Positions 10,931-24,963 are shown, counted from the stretch's first letter. The stretch: 64,000 nucleotides of DNA from Coccinella septempunctata (GCF_907165205.1 NC_058196.1:27446501-27510500); one strand, 5' to 3'. The notes: generated by a model not told the origin, from the sequence alone. Numbers and translations are program-made.

Positions 10931-13600
10931 GATCTACTCTCGATTTTCTTCAATTCTGACTGTTATTCTTTCACTGTTTTCCCTTTTTATTTATTGTGAT
11001 GTTTTATTCTCTTTGTAAACTATATTTTGCTAACATAATATAATAGTACTTGTTCCTAGTTATTTTAAGGTTTTTGTCTCATAATTTTCCATGCATTTTG
11101 GATAGTCTTTCCGACAGCATATTTAGATAACCTGTGAAAAATACTGATAGTTTTTTAATTCTGCTCAAAAAATAAGTGACTAGTTTACGTGAAACACCGA
11201 TTTTTTTTGAGAACCTAAACATGCTTACGGTGGATGCGCTGTGACTTACAGAGATCTCTAGCAAAAAGTTCGCAATAGATAAAATGTCATAAAAAATGTT
11301 TAAAGTTTTGTTTTATCCTCAAGTTGCAGGAAAACGTGAAGAATCGTCAGCTAGATCTAGTTATTTCATCATAATAATTTTGGAGAGAAAAGATTTAATG
11401 GATAACGTTTCAACGAATTTATACGAGGTGTCCCGGGATTACCGCGTCAAAGATGACGACTTGATTATGGATTGCTTCAATTTTTTCAATATTAGGACAG
11501 ATATGAGATATGGCTATGCACCTAAAACTCAATTTTTTACTCGTCCCCCATAGCAACAGAAGGTGACTTTATTTGGAAACTTGGACTCTAGGGAGAATAG
11601 GTACGTAAGAAAATGAGTTGAAGGTGAATCTCTATTTGAAAATACGAAAAAAAAATCTATTCTGTTATCTCTGAAAAAATTGAATGGATACGTGATCAAG
11701 TAGGTAGCGTAACTCTTCAACGAAACTAATCCAAATTTATTCCCATCAATCCTGGAACACCCCAACATATTTTTGGCCATACAAAACAACTTGAGTGTAA
11801 ATAAAGCTGCTTCTGAATTTCAAATTATTCAAAACAGATTTCAGGGAACAACAAACACAGAATTACATCATTCGTTAAAAGAATTTTTTTCGATATTCCA
11901 AGATGAAAGTCGATATTTTCAATTTCCAAAAAAGTTGGGGAAAATACAAAAACTTCCCAATTGGAATTGTGTACCGAAATAATCTATTAAACAAAAGTTG
12001 AATAAGAACCTAAATAGTGAAGGAAAATAAAATGTATCATGGAGAAACAATTACTTGAAATTTTAATTGAATACTTCAATTAAAGTGCTTTATACAGGGG
12101 GTAAGTGAATAGATGCGAAAATATTCAAAGGGTGATTCCTCTTTATATCCTCTCTCAGGACGCTAACTTGAGATTCAATACAAGTTGTTTGAAATGAGGA
12201 ACATGAAAATCTTTCTTGTCAAGAGAATATAAAATTTTCAAACTTATTCTTACGATAGGTTAAGCTAAACTTCTCAAAAAAGGTGATGGTAAAGGTCCTC
12301 TGCCGGCAAGGGGATGTAATGCCTTGCAAAACCAGTTTGCAGAAGTAGGAAATTTCACTAATAGGGGTAGTTGGTCCAACAAGGGGCCACACCCCTAACG
12401 CCGTTTATATTCTCGGTTTACCCATGGCGACACCTCTATTTGCAAGCTTGAAGTGTCAAAAGTCATTCTACACTGCCCACAAAAAATGATTTGATCCTAT
12501 TTTCTTATACCTACTTCGTAACGAAATCACATTACAGAAACTGTTATTCATTATGTGCATATTAAAATATACTAAAATGCATCTTCCTGAAGTCATAATA
12601 ATAACACCAATTCTCCTGTGTTCAAAATCGACCAATCAGGGAGTCAGCATTTATTCCATTGACTGAAACTTATGCATTTTGCTTATATGCCAGGCGGTAT
12701 CTTTCTACGAACTTAAATTATTTCTAGAAGGAAAAAATGGTCCTTCTTCTGCAATAAATTAATAAACACGTCTGTCTTCACCCATATCTCTTGATATAGA
12801 AAATCATCGGACCATTACGAATGCACAAAATGTTGCAATTGCATCAATATAATTTGCATTTCTGGCAGCATCGGAAGAGTAGAATACACTACAATATGTC
12901 AATCTTAATTGTACTCAACAAATCCCAACATTGTATCAATTAGACCTATGGGTTTAAGGCTGTCTTGGTCAATCCGTGGATATTTTGCACTTGTCACAAT
13001 GAAGAATTCGATAACATTAAATGCTATAAATTAATAATCATAACGGGGACTTGTCCACATTTAATCAACAACAATCAGTCTCGGCAATCAGTGTTCAACA
13101 TGCTAATGTCGAAAGCGATGAAAAAAAGCAATACTTCTTTCAGTGAGACTTTTATTTAACAGCATAGTGCGTCACATTGAGCTATAATTCACCTGTATGA
13201 CGTTCAATTACTGAGACGTAGTCCAAGTGACGAAAATCTATAATACACTTTACACTATCATCAATGAGTATTTGCCAGAGAATCAGTAAATTGTAGCTTA
13301 AGAATCCCAACGATTTATGATCCCAACATTTCACCCTCTAGAATTGAATAACTTTTCTGTAAATTCATCGGAAACATAAAACAACATAACAATTTTTTCA
13401 TGGAGAAAAGGATAATTTATCTGTCCAATTGATCGAAAAATCTACTACATATTTTTCCTTATCTATAACGTAAGGAAATTGTTACGCTGTTAAAGCAAAC
13501 TGAAATTACAATTAAGTGATAATAAGTGAATAAAAAGACATGATGAAATAAAATCGTAAATCATCCTACATGTACAGAATAATATCCCCATAATGAGTTG
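10930..13600. other. AT-rich stretch with a family H fragment
   Basis: TATACAGGGGGTAAGTGAAT at 12091 followed by GGGTGATTCCTC is a diverged family H start; its other end is not clear. The rest shows no gene or repeat that I recognise. Confidence 0.35.
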
Positions 13601-13619
13601 TTTACTCGCCCATAAAAAG

Positions 13620-13900
13620 TTGAACGAGCAAGCAATCCCAGATTATTTTCTCTCGTGTCGTAAAAGTCCGTTCGATATCGTACATGTGCATTTTCCAGAT
13701 GGGTTTTAGGGAGATGAAAGGGGTGGAAATGCTGACGGTAGCGGCATCTGTATGATCACGTTCGAACTACGTGAGGGGTAGTTCGATACATTGGCAGAAG
13801 TTGGTAGATTTCTATATTTTCCCTGCTTTCGGGGCAGCCGATCTTAAGGGATGCTGTATGGAATGGTAACGATGGTATTGCTGAGATATATTTGCGGTGT
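13620..13900. promoter_or_regulatory. Candidate regulatory block with GTCGTAAAA site
   Basis: A GC-richer patch contains GTGTCGTAAAAGTCC (13655-13669), a good match to Abd-B/Caudal-type sites (TTTTACGAC on the minus strand). Two CTACG-type phrases flank ACTACGTGAGGGGTAGTTCG near 13770. Function is inferred from position and motif only. Confidence 0.3.
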
Positions 13901-14811
13901 AAGCCTCTTCAGCTCTTCAAGACCAACTCCCTATCGAAGAACAAATAAGGAGAAATGTCTTCGTTAGATTTTTGCATAAAATTCTGTACGTTATTTCAAA
14001 ATTCAAAGTAGCTGTTCATAATTTTAGCTAGTGACCCTGTCCGATGGTTATTTCATCGTAAACCATGAAACGAAATGTTCAAAAATGAATGTGACTCAAA
14101 TTGATAATGATTCTCTTCAACATTCACGGTTCATTGCAAGACAGGTTTTGCTTTAATTAATGGCAGATAATGATCTCTATCCAGTTGGAATCATTTCAGA
14201 GTATTCCTACGACATAATTGACTCAACATATTGAATTAATGACTGCAATTACCATTATCGATGTAATCAAGTCACTACTTATACCGGCATTTTTTGAAAA
14301 TACTCTCTGGAGTCTCTGGACTCTAGCACATAGCAAGTAGAACCTGCCCTTTCTTAAATAACTCCAATTTTGAAATAAAAATTCCAATTAATTTACAACG
14401 GTCTTCAAATATTGCAGAGGCTGCGACCAATTATGCTGTCAAGTATCCCATCTGGTGAATTGGAGATAGCTGACAGTAGGTGAACAAAGACTGGTGTGAA
14501 GAGACTTTGGGAAGTCATAAAGCCCAAGTTTTTCATTTCATTAAATTTGGCCAGTATGTGCTGTCAAAAAGTTTCAAAGAGAAGGTCATACCGTCCTAGG
14601 AACATTGATGCTACTGCCCTTGTCATCTCTGTTCAAAACCTCTCATCTTCTGATTTCAAGACTGTCTGAAGCATTAAAGGCCAAAATTTGGTTACATATC
14701 AAAGAGATACTACAGGATGTACACAACACATAAACTATTTCTCAAGAAGAGTACTTTGTACTCTACAAAATTCGCTGTTCTATATATACAAGGCTCCAAT
14801 CAGAAGGTTTC
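13900..14811. other. Spacer before the satellite array
   Basis: AT-rich, with no gene seen. TACTACAGGATGTACACAAC at about 14708 may be a decayed element terminus just outside the array. Confidence 0.3.
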
Positions 14812-17800
14812 TTTATTTTTTGGGTCAAAAATGAGCAACAGGTTAGACACATTTTCTCCTCGGTAGATACATCAGGGGGTCCTTTTACTGTTCCAGGATA
14901 TGGAATGCAAGAAAGCTGTTTTGTTGATTCAAGAAAACCAAACAGTTGATATAGGTTTTCGAACAAGCTGAATCTATTGCGAGTTCTATAACCAGCGTCG
15001 TTTAAATTTTCATCTTGGAAATGGCATTTTTCAAAAATTTGCAAATTTCAATCTGCGATATCTCCTGTTATATTCGTCTGATCGAATTGGGATTTCCGGT
15101 TATATAATCAGCGTTGCCTAGGCTTCCACCCTAGCACAAAAACTCGATTTCGAAAATCTCGATTTTTTGGGTCAAAAATGAGCAAGGGGTTAGGCCCCCC
15201 TAAAATGACCTATTTGCTATTCTGTCTGAAAATTAGGACGTTCCATTACTATCCTGGGATATGGAGTGCATAGAATTTGTTTTGAAGATTCTAGAAAACC
15301 AAACAGTTGATGATTCAATAGAGAATTGCACTCCAGAGAGCTCTTCGAAGTCAACTCGAAAATGAAAAGTGGAAAAACAAAAAAAATTATTTTCTCCTAA
15401 ACAGGGCCAGATATTTGAAATTTTGGTATGAAAATATAGGTTTTCGAACACGCTGAATCTATTGCGAGTATTTTCGAGAGCCTATCTTCTTTCGTTTAGA
15501 TTTTCATCTTGGAAATGGCATTTTTCAAAAATTTGCAAATTTCCATCTGCGATATCTCCTGTTATATTCGTCTGATCGAATTGGGATTTCCGGTTATATA
15601 ATCAGCGTTGCCTAAGCTTCCACCCTAGCACAAAAACTCGATTTCGAAAATCTCGATTTTTTGGTTCAAAAATGAGCAAGGGGTTAGACCCCCCTAAAAT
15701 GACCTATTTGCTACTCTGTCTTAAAATTAGGATGTTCCATTACTATCCTAGGATATGGAGTGCATAGAATTTCTTTTGAAGATTCTAGAAAACACAACAG
15801 TTGATGATTCAATAGAGAATTGCACTCCGGAAAGCTCTTCGAAGTCAACTCGAAAATGAAAAGTGGAAAAACAAAAAAAATTATTTTCTCCTAAACAGGG
15901 CCAGATATTTGAAATTTTGGTATGAAAATATAGGTTTTTGAACACGCTGAATCTATTTCGAGTATTTTCGGAAGCCTATCTTCCTTCGTTTAGATTTTCA
16001 TCTTGCAAATGGCATTTTTCAAAAATTTGCAAATTTCAATCTGCGATATCTCCTGTTATATTCGTCTGATCGAATTGAGATTTCCGGTTATATAATCAGC
16101 GTTGCCTAGGCTTCCACCCTAACACAAAAACTCGATTTCGAAAATCTCGATTTTTGGGGTCAAAAATGAGCAAGGGGTTAGACCCCCCTAAAATGACCTA
16201 TTTGCTACTCTATCTGAAAAACAGGGTGTTGTATTACTGTCTTAGGATATGGAGTGCAAAGAATTTGTCTCGAAGATTCTAGAAAACCAAACAGTTGATG
16301 ATTCAATAGAGAATTGCACTCCAGAAAGCTCTTCGAAGTCAACTCGAAAATGAAAAGTGGAAAAACCAAAAAAATTATTTTCGCCTAAACAGGGCCAGAT
16401 ATTTGAAATTTTGGTATGAAAATATAGGTTTTCGACCACGCTGAATCTATTGCGAGTATTTTCGAAAGCCTATCTTCTTGCGTTTAGATTTTCATCTTGG
16501 AAATGGCATTTTTCAAAAATTTGCAAATTTCAATCTGCGATATCTCCTGTTATATTCGTCTGATCGAATTGGGATTTCCGGTTATATAATCAGCGTTGCC
16601 TAGGCTTCCACCCTAGCACAAAAACTCGATTTCGAAAATCTCGATTTTTTTGGTCAAAAATGAGCAAGGGGTTAGACCCCCCTAAAATGACCTATTTGCT
16701 ACTCTGTCTGGAAATTAGGATGTTCCATTACTATCCTAGGATATGGAGTGCACAGAATTTGTTTCGAAGATTCTAGAAAACCAAACAGTTGATGATTCAA
16801 TAGAGAATTGCACTCCAGAGAGCTCTTCGAAGTCAACTCGAAAATGAAAAGTGGAAAAGCAAAAAAAATATTTTCTCCTAAACAGGGCCAGATATTTGAA
16901 ATTTTGGTATGAAAATATAGGTTTTCGAACACGCTGAATCTATTGCGAGTATTTTCGAAAGCCTATCTTCCTTCGTTTAGAATTTCATCTTGGAAATGGC
17001 ATTTTTCAAAAATTTGCAAATTTCCATCTGCGATATCTCCTGTTATATTCGTCTGATCGAATTGGGATTTCCGGTTATATAATCAGCGTTGCCTAAGCTT
17101 CCACCCTAGCACAAAAACTCGATTTCGAAAATCTCGATTTTTTGGGTCAAAAATGAGCAAGGGGTTAGGCCCCCCTAAAATGACCTATTTGCTATTCTGT
17201 CTGAAAATTAGGACGTTCCATTACTATCCTGGGATATGGAGTGCATAGAATTTGTTTTGAAGATTTTAGAAAACCGAACAGTTGATGATTCAATAGAGAA
17301 TTGCACTCCAGACAGCTCTTCGAAGTCAACTCGAAAATGAAAAGTGGAAAAACAAAAAAAATTATTTTCTCCTAAACAGGGCCAGATATTTGAAATTTTG
17401 GTATGAAAATATAGGTTTTCGAACACGCTGAATCTATTGCGAGTATTTTCGAGAGCCTATCTTCTTTCGTTTAGATTTTCATCTTGGAAATGGCATTTTT
17501 CAAAAATTTGCAAATTTCCATCTGCGATATCTCCTGTTATATTCGTCTGATCGAATTGGGATTTCCGGTTATATAATCAGCGTTGCCTAAGCTTCCACCC
17601 TAGCACAAAAACTCGATTTCGAAAATCTCGATTTTTTGGTTCAAAAATGAGCAAGGGGTTAGACCCCCCTAAAATGACCTATTTGCTACTCTGTCTTAAA
17701 ATTAGGATGTTCCATTACTATCCTAGGATATGGAGTGCATAGAATTTCTTTTGAAGATTCTAGAAAACACAACAGTTGATGATTCAATAGAGAATTGCAC

Positions 17801-20800
17801 TCCGGAAAGCTCTTCGAAGTCAACTCGAAAATGAAAAGTGGAAAAACAAAAAAAATTATTTTCTCCTAAACAGGGCCAGATATTTGAAATTTTGGTATGA
17901 AAATATAGGTTTTCGACCACGCTGAATCTATTGCGAGTATTCTCGAAAGCCTATCTTCTTGCGTTTAGATTTTCATCTTGGAAATGGCATTTTTCAAAAA
18001 TTTGCAAATTTCAATCTGCGATATCTCCTGTTATATTCGTCTGATCAAAATGAGATTTCCGGTTATATAATCAGCGTTGCCTAGGCTTCCACCGTAGCAC
18101 AAAAACTTGATTTCGAAAATCTCGATTTCTTGGGTCAAAAATGAGCAAGGGGTTAGACCCCTCTAAAATGACCTATTTGCTACTCTGTCTGAAAATTAGG
18201 ATGTTCCATTACTATCCTAGGATATGGAGTGCATAGAATTTGTTCTGAAGATTCTAGAAAACACAACAGTTGATGATTCAATAGAGAATTGCACTCCAGA
18301 AAGCTCTTCGAAGTCAACTCGGAAATGAAAAGTGGAAAAACAAAAAAAATTATTTTCTCCTAAACAGGGCCAGATATTTGAAATTTTGGTATGAAAATAT
18401 AGGTTTTCGACTACGCTGAATCTATTGCGAGTATTTTCGAAAGCCTCTCTTCCTTCGTTTAGATTTTCATCTTGCAAATGGCATTTTTCAAAAATTTGCA
18501 AATTTCAATCTGCGATATCTCCTGTTATATTCGTCTGATCGAATTGAGATTTCCGGTTATATAATCAGCGTTGCCTAGGCTTCCACCCTAGCACAAAAAC
18601 TCGATTTCGAAAATCTCGATTTTTGGGTCAAAAATGAGCAAGGGGTTAGACCCCCCTAAAATGACCTATTTGCTACTCTATCTGAAAAACAGGGTGTTGT
18701 ATTACTGTCTTAGGATATGGAGTGCAAAGAATTTGTCTCGAAGATTCTAGAAAACCAAACAGTTGATGATTCAATGGAGAATTGCACTCCAGAGAGCTCT
18801 TCGAAGTCAACTCGAAAATGAAAAGTGGAAAAACCAAAAAAATTATTTTCTCCTAAACAGGGCCAGATATTTGAAATTTTGGTATGAAAATATAGGTTTT
18901 CGACCACGCTGAATCTATTGCGAGTATTTTCGAAAGCCTATCTTCTTGCGTTTAGATTTTCATCTTGCAAATGGCATTTTTCAAAAATTTGCAAATTTCA
19001 ATCTGCGATATCTCCTGTTATATTCGTCTGATCGAATTGAGATTTCCGGTTATATAATCAGCGTTGCCTAGGCTTCCACCCTAGCACAAAAACTCGATTT
19101 CGAAAATCTCGATTTTTTGGGTCAAAAATGAGCAAGGGGTTAGACCCCCCTAAAATGACCTATTTGCTACTCTGTCTTAAAATTAGGATGTTCCATTACT
19201 ATCCTAGGATATGGAGTGCATAGAATTTCTTTTGAAGATTCTAGAAAACCAAACAGTTGATGATTCAATAGAGAATTGCACTCCAGAAAGCTCTTCGAAG
19301 TCAACTCGGAAATGAAAAGTGGAAAAACAAAAAAAATTATTTTCTCCTAAACAGGGCCAGATATTTGAAATTTTGGTATGAAAATATAGGTTTTCGACCA
19401 CGCTGAATCTATTGCGAGTATTTTCGAAAGCCTATCTTCTTGCGTTTAGATTTTCATCTTGCAAATGGCATTTTTCAAAAATTTGCAAATTTCAATCTGC
19501 GATATCTCCTGTTATATTCGTCTGATCGAATTGAGATGTCCGGGTATATAATCAGCGTTGCCTAGGCTTCCACCCTAGCACAAAAACTCGATTTCGAAAA
19601 TCTCGATTTTTTGGGTCAAAAATGAGCAAGGGGTTAGACCCCCCTAAAATGACCTATTTGCTACTCTGTCTTAAAATTAGGATGTTCCATTACTATCCTA
19701 GGATATGGAGTGCATAGAATTTCTTTTGAAGATTCTAGAAAACCAAACAGTTCATAATTCAATAGAGAATTGCACTCCAGAAAGCTCTTCGAAGTCAACT
19801 CGGAAATGAAAAGTGGAAAAACAAAAAAAATTATTTTCTCCTAAACAGGGCCAGATATTTGAAATTTTGGTATGAAAATATAGGTTTTCGACTACGCTGA
19901 ATCTATTGCGAGTATTTTCGAAAGCCTCTCTTCCTTCGTTTAGATTTTCATCTTGCAAATGGCATTTTTCAAAAATTTGCAAATTTCAATCTGCGATATC
20001 TCCTGTTATATTCGTCTGATCAAAATGAGATTTCCGGTTATACAATCAGCGTTGCCTAGGCTTTCACTCTAGCACAAAAACTCGATTTCGAAAATCTCGA
20101 TTTTTTGGGTCAAAAATGAGCAAGGGGTTAGACCCCCCTAAAATGACCTATTTGCTACTGTGTCTTGAAATTAGGATGTTCCATTACTATCCTAGGATAT
20201 GGAGTGCATAGAATTTGTTTTGACGATTCTAGAAAACATAACAGTTGATGATTCAATAGAGAATTGCACTCCGGAAAGCTCTTCGAATTCAACTCGAAAA
20301 TGAAAAGTGGAAAAACAAAAAAAATTATTTTCTCCTAAACAGGGCCAGATATTTGAAATTTTGGTATGAAAATATAGGTTTTCGACCACGCTGAATCTAT
20401 TGCGAGTATTTTCGAAAGCCTATCTTCCTTCGTTTAGATTTTCATCTTGCAAATGGCATTTTTCAAAAATTTGCAAATTTCAATCTGCGATATCTCCTGT
20501 TATATTCGTCTGATCGAAATGAGATTTACGGTTATATAATCAGCGTTGCCTAGGCTTTCACCCTAGCACAAAAACTCGATTTCGAAAATCTCGATTTTTT
20601 GGGTCAAAAATGAGCAAGGGGTTAGACCCCCCTAAAATGACCTATTTGCTACTCTGTCTGAAAATTAGGATGTTCCATTACTATCCTAGGATATGGAGTG
20701 CATAGAATCTGTTCTGAAGATTCTAGAAAACACAACAGTTGATGATTCAATAGTGAATAGCACTCCAGAGAGCTCTACGAAGTCAACTCGAAAATGAAAA

Positions 20801-23800
20801 GTGGAAAAACAAAAAAAATTATTTTCTCCTAAACAGGGCCAGATATTTTAAATTTTGGTATGAAAATATAGGTTTTCGACCACGCTGAATCTATTGCGAG
20901 TATTTTCGAAAGCCTATCTTCCTTCGTTTAGATTTTCATCTTGGAAATGGCATTTTTCAAAAATTTGCAAATTTCAATCTGCGATATCTCCTGTTATATT
21001 CGTCTGATCGAAATGAGATTTACGGTTATATAATCAGCGTTGCCTAGGCTTCCACTGTGGAACCAGAACGAGATTTCGAAAATCTCGATTTTTTGGGTCA
21101 AAAATGAGCAAGGGGTTAGACCCCCCTAAAATGACCTATTTGCTACTCTATCTGAAAAACAGGGTGTTGTATTACTGTCTTAGGATATGGAGTGCAAAGA
21201 ATTTGTCTCGAAGATTCTAGAAAACCAAATAGTTGATGATTCAATAGAGAATTGCACTCCAGAGAGCTCTTCGAAGTCAACTCGAAAATGAAAAGTGGAA
21301 AAACCAAAAAAATTATTTTCTCATAAACAGGGCCAGATATTTGAAATTTTGGTATGAAAATATAGGTTTTCGAACACGCTGAATCTATTTCGAGTATTTT
21401 CGAAAGCCTATCTTCCTTCGTTTAGATTTTCATCTTGCAAATGGCATTTTTCAAAAATTTGCAAATTTCAATCTGCGATATCTCCTGTTATATTCGTCTG
21501 ATCGAATTGAGATTTCCGGTTATATAATCAGCGTTGCCTAGGCTTCCACCCTAGTACAAAAACTCGATTTCGAAAATCTCGATTTTTTGGGTCAAAAATG
21601 AGCAAGGGGTTAGACCCCCCTAAAATGACCTATTTGCTACTCTGTCTTAAAATTAGGATGTTCCATTACTATCCTAGGATATGGAGTGCATAGAATTTGT
21701 TTTGAAGATTCTAGAAAACCAAACAGTTGATGATTCAATAGAGAATTGCACTATAGAAAGCTCTTCGAAGTCAACTCGAAAATGAAAAGTGGAAAAACAA
21801 AAAAAATTATTTTCTCCTGAACAGGGCCAGATATTTGAAATTTTGGTATGAAAATATAGGTTTTCGGCCACGCTGAATCTATTGCGAGTATTTTCGAAAG
21901 CCTATCTTCCTTCGTTTAGATTTTCATCTTGGAAATGGCATTTTTCAAAAATTTGCAAATTTCAATCTGCGATATCTCCTGTTATATTCGTCTGATCGAA
22001 ATGAGATTTCCGGTTATATAATCAGCGTTGCCTAGGCTTCCACTGTGGAACCAGAACGAGATTTCGAAAATCTCGATTTTTTGGGTCAAAAATGAGCAAG
22101 GGGTTAGACCCCCCTAAAATGACCTATTTGCTACTCTATCTGAAAAACAGGGTGTTGTATTACTGTCTTAGGATATGGAGTGCAAAGAATTTGTCTCGAA
22201 GATTCTAGAAAACCAAATAGTTGATGATTCAATAGAGAATTGCACTCCAGAGAGCTCTTCGAAGTCAACTCGAAAATGAAAAGTGGAAAAACCAAAAAAA
22301 TTATTTTCTCATAAACAGGGCCAGCTTTTTGAAATTTTGGTATGAAACTATAGGTTTTCGAACACGCTGAATCTATTTCGAGTATTTTCGAAAGCCTATC
22401 TTCCTTCGTTTAGATTTTCATCTTGCAAATGGCATTTTTCAAAAATTTGCAAATTTCAATCTGCGATATCTCCTGTTATATTCGTCTGATCGAATTGAGA
22501 TTTCCGGTTATATAATCAGCGTTGCCTAGGCTTCCACCCTAGTACAAAAACTCGATTTCGAAAATCTCGATTTTTTGGGTCAAAAATGAGCAAGGGGTTA
22601 GACCCCCCTAAAATGACCTATTTGCTACTCTGTCTTAAAATTAGGATGTTCCATTACTATCCTAGGATATGGAGTGCATAGAATTTGTTTTGAAGATTCT
22701 AGAAAACCAAACAGTTGATGATTCAATAGAGAATTGCACTATAGAAAGCTCTTCGAAGTCAACTCGAAAATGAAAAGTAGAAAAACAAAAAAAATTATTT
22801 TCTCCTGAACAGGGCCAGATATTTGAAATTTTGGTATGAAAATATAGGTTTTCGACTACGCTGAATCTATTGCGAGTATTTTCGAAAGCCTATCTTCCTT
22901 CGTTTAGATTTTCATCTTGCAAATGGCATTTTTCAAAAATTTGCAAATTTCAATCTGCGATATCTCCTGTTATATTCGTCTGATCGAAATGAGATTTTCG
23001 GTTATATAATCAGCGTTGCCTAGGCTTGCACCCTAGCACAAAAACTCGATTTCGAAAATCTCGATTTTTTGGGTCAAAAATGAGCTAGGGGTTAGACCCC
23101 CCTAAAATGACCTATTTGCTACTCTGTCTGAAAATTAGGATGTTCCATTACTATCCTAGGATATGGAGTGCATAGAATCTGTTCTGAAGATTCTAGAAAA
23201 CACAACAGTTGATGATTCAATAGTGAATTGCACTCCAGAGAGCTCTACGAAGTCAACTCGAAAATGAAAAGTGGAAAAACAAAAAAAATTATTTTCTCCT
23301 AAACAGGGCCAGATATTTGAAATTTTGGTATGAAAATATAGGTTTTCGACCACGCTGAATCTATTGCGAGTATTTTCGAAAGCCTATCTTCCTTCGTTTA
23401 GATTTTCATCTTGCAAATGGCATTTTTCAAAAATTTGCAAATTTCAATCTGCGATATCTCCTGTTATATTCGTCTGATCGAAATGAGATTTCCGGTTATA
23501 TAATCAGCGTTGCCTAGGCTTCCACTGTGGAACCAGAACTCGATTTCGAAAATCTCGATTTTTTGGGTCAAAAATGAGCAAGGGGTTAGACCCCCCTAAA
23601 ATGACCTATTTGCTACTCTGTCTGAAAATTAGGATGTTCCATTACTATCCTAGGATATGGAGTGCATAGAATCTGTTCTGAAGATTCTAGAAAACACAAC
23701 AGTTGATGATTCAATAGTGAATTGCACTCCAGAGAGCTCAACGAAGTCAATTCGAAAATGAAAAGTGGAAAAACAAAAAAAATTATTTTCTCCTGAACAG

Positions 23801-24426
23801 GGCCAGATATTTGAAATTTTGGTATGAAAATATAGGTTTTCGAACACGCTGAATCTATTGCGAGTATTTTCGGAAGCCTATCTTCCTTCGTTTAGAATAT
23901 CATCTTGGAAATGGCATTTTTCAAAAATTTGCAAATTTCAATCTGCGATATCTCCTGTTATATTCGTCTGATCGAATTGAGATTTCCGGTTATATAATCA
24001 GCGTTGCCTAGGCTTCCACCCTAGCACAAAAACTCGATTTCGAAAATCTCGATTTTTTGGGTCAAAAATGAGCAAGGGGTTGGACCCCCCTAAAATGACC
24101 TATTTGCTACTCTGTCTGAAAATTAGGATGTTCCATTACTATCCCAGGATATGGAGTGCATAGATTTTGTTTTGAAGATTCTAGAAAACCAAACAGTTGA
24201 TGATTCAATAGAGAATTGCACTCCAGAGAGCTCTTCGAAGTCAACTCGAAAATGAAAAGTGGAAAAACAAAAAAAATTATTTTCTCCTAAACAGGGCCAG
24301 ATATTTGAAATTTTGGTATGAAAATATAGGTTTTCGACCACGCTGAATCTATTGCGAGTATTTTCGAAAGCTTATCTTCCTTCGTTTAGATTTTCATCTT
24401 GGAAATGGCATTTTTCAAAAATCGTC
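14812..24426. repeat. Satellite array, 494-bp monomer, ~19 copies
   Basis: A direct tandem array. A marker such as GGTCAAAAATGAGCAAGGGG recurs every 493-494 bp from about 15170 to 24062: eighteen full monomers, a final partial one ending at 24426, and a leading copy (14812-15165) with an internal deletion and more divergence. Monomers differ mainly by point changes. Each holds short palindromic phrases (TTTCGAAAATCTCGATTTT; CAAAAATTTGCAAATTT). Nearly all copies carry a 65-codon minus-strand frame, for example 15748-15945. Variant patterns show block duplications: monomers 1-2 match 5-6, and 13-14 match 15-16. The outer copies are the most diverged, as expected for unequal exchange. Confidence 0.97.
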
Positions 24427-24780
24427 AAGACCGAACGGGGGTACCGAAATGGATGAAGTTCTCAGATTTATGACTAGGGGAGTTGCTCTTTCAGAATATT
24501 TATCACATTTAGATCTAAGATAAATATTCCTGGAAGAAAAACTACTCGCGAGTTAACCTTCGAAAAATTCCCAAAAAGATGGGCTCAGTTAAAAACTTCT
24601 CAAGACCGAACGGTTGCGCCGAGGTGGATGAAATGTCGAGATTTATAACCAAAAAGGTTACTTTTTCAGATTATGTATCACGGTTACTATGATTGTTCTG
24701 TTAGATGAAACCCTGACTCGAAAGTTGAATAATGGAAAAATTTAAAAAAAATTTCTGGTTAACGGTGTTAGTTATACGAA
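24427..24780 (+). repeat. S2 repeat, about two ~176-bp units
   Basis: AAGACCGAACGG recurs at about 24427 and 24603, each followed by GATGAA-TT(C/T)-AGATTTAT and a TTTTTCAGA-TAT-TATCAC phrase. The first unit ends with CCTTCGAAAAATTCCCAAAA. It abuts the last satellite monomer exactly where that monomer breaks off. Related units lie at 45.4 and 60.5 kb. Confidence 0.8.
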
Positions 24781-24784
24781 AGTT

Positions 24785-24963
24785 TGGTGAGCAAATGTGG
24801 GTTTTCGAACACGCTGAATCCATTTCAAGCAATTTCGAAAGCTTATCTCCTTTCATTCAGATTTTCATCTAGGAAATGGCATTTTTCAAAATTTTCAATC
24901 TGTTATATTCATTTGACATTTGATCCAATCTCTATCTCAGAGACAATAATCAAGGTGACACCT
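24785..24963 (+). repeat. Outlying diverged piece of the 494-bp monomer
   Basis: GTTTTCGAACACGCTGAATC followed by AGCTTATCTCCTTTCATTCAG and GGAAATGGCATTTTTCAAAA matches the centre of the satellite monomer, but with many changes and no tandem neighbour. It shows that monomer-like DNA extended past the S2 units. Confidence 0.75.

Noticed and set aside
14812..24426. CRISPR-like or gene-family interpretation of the array
   Set aside because: Units are contiguous 494-bp direct repeats without unique spacers, in insect nuclear DNA; the repeated 65-codon frames are part of the satellite.
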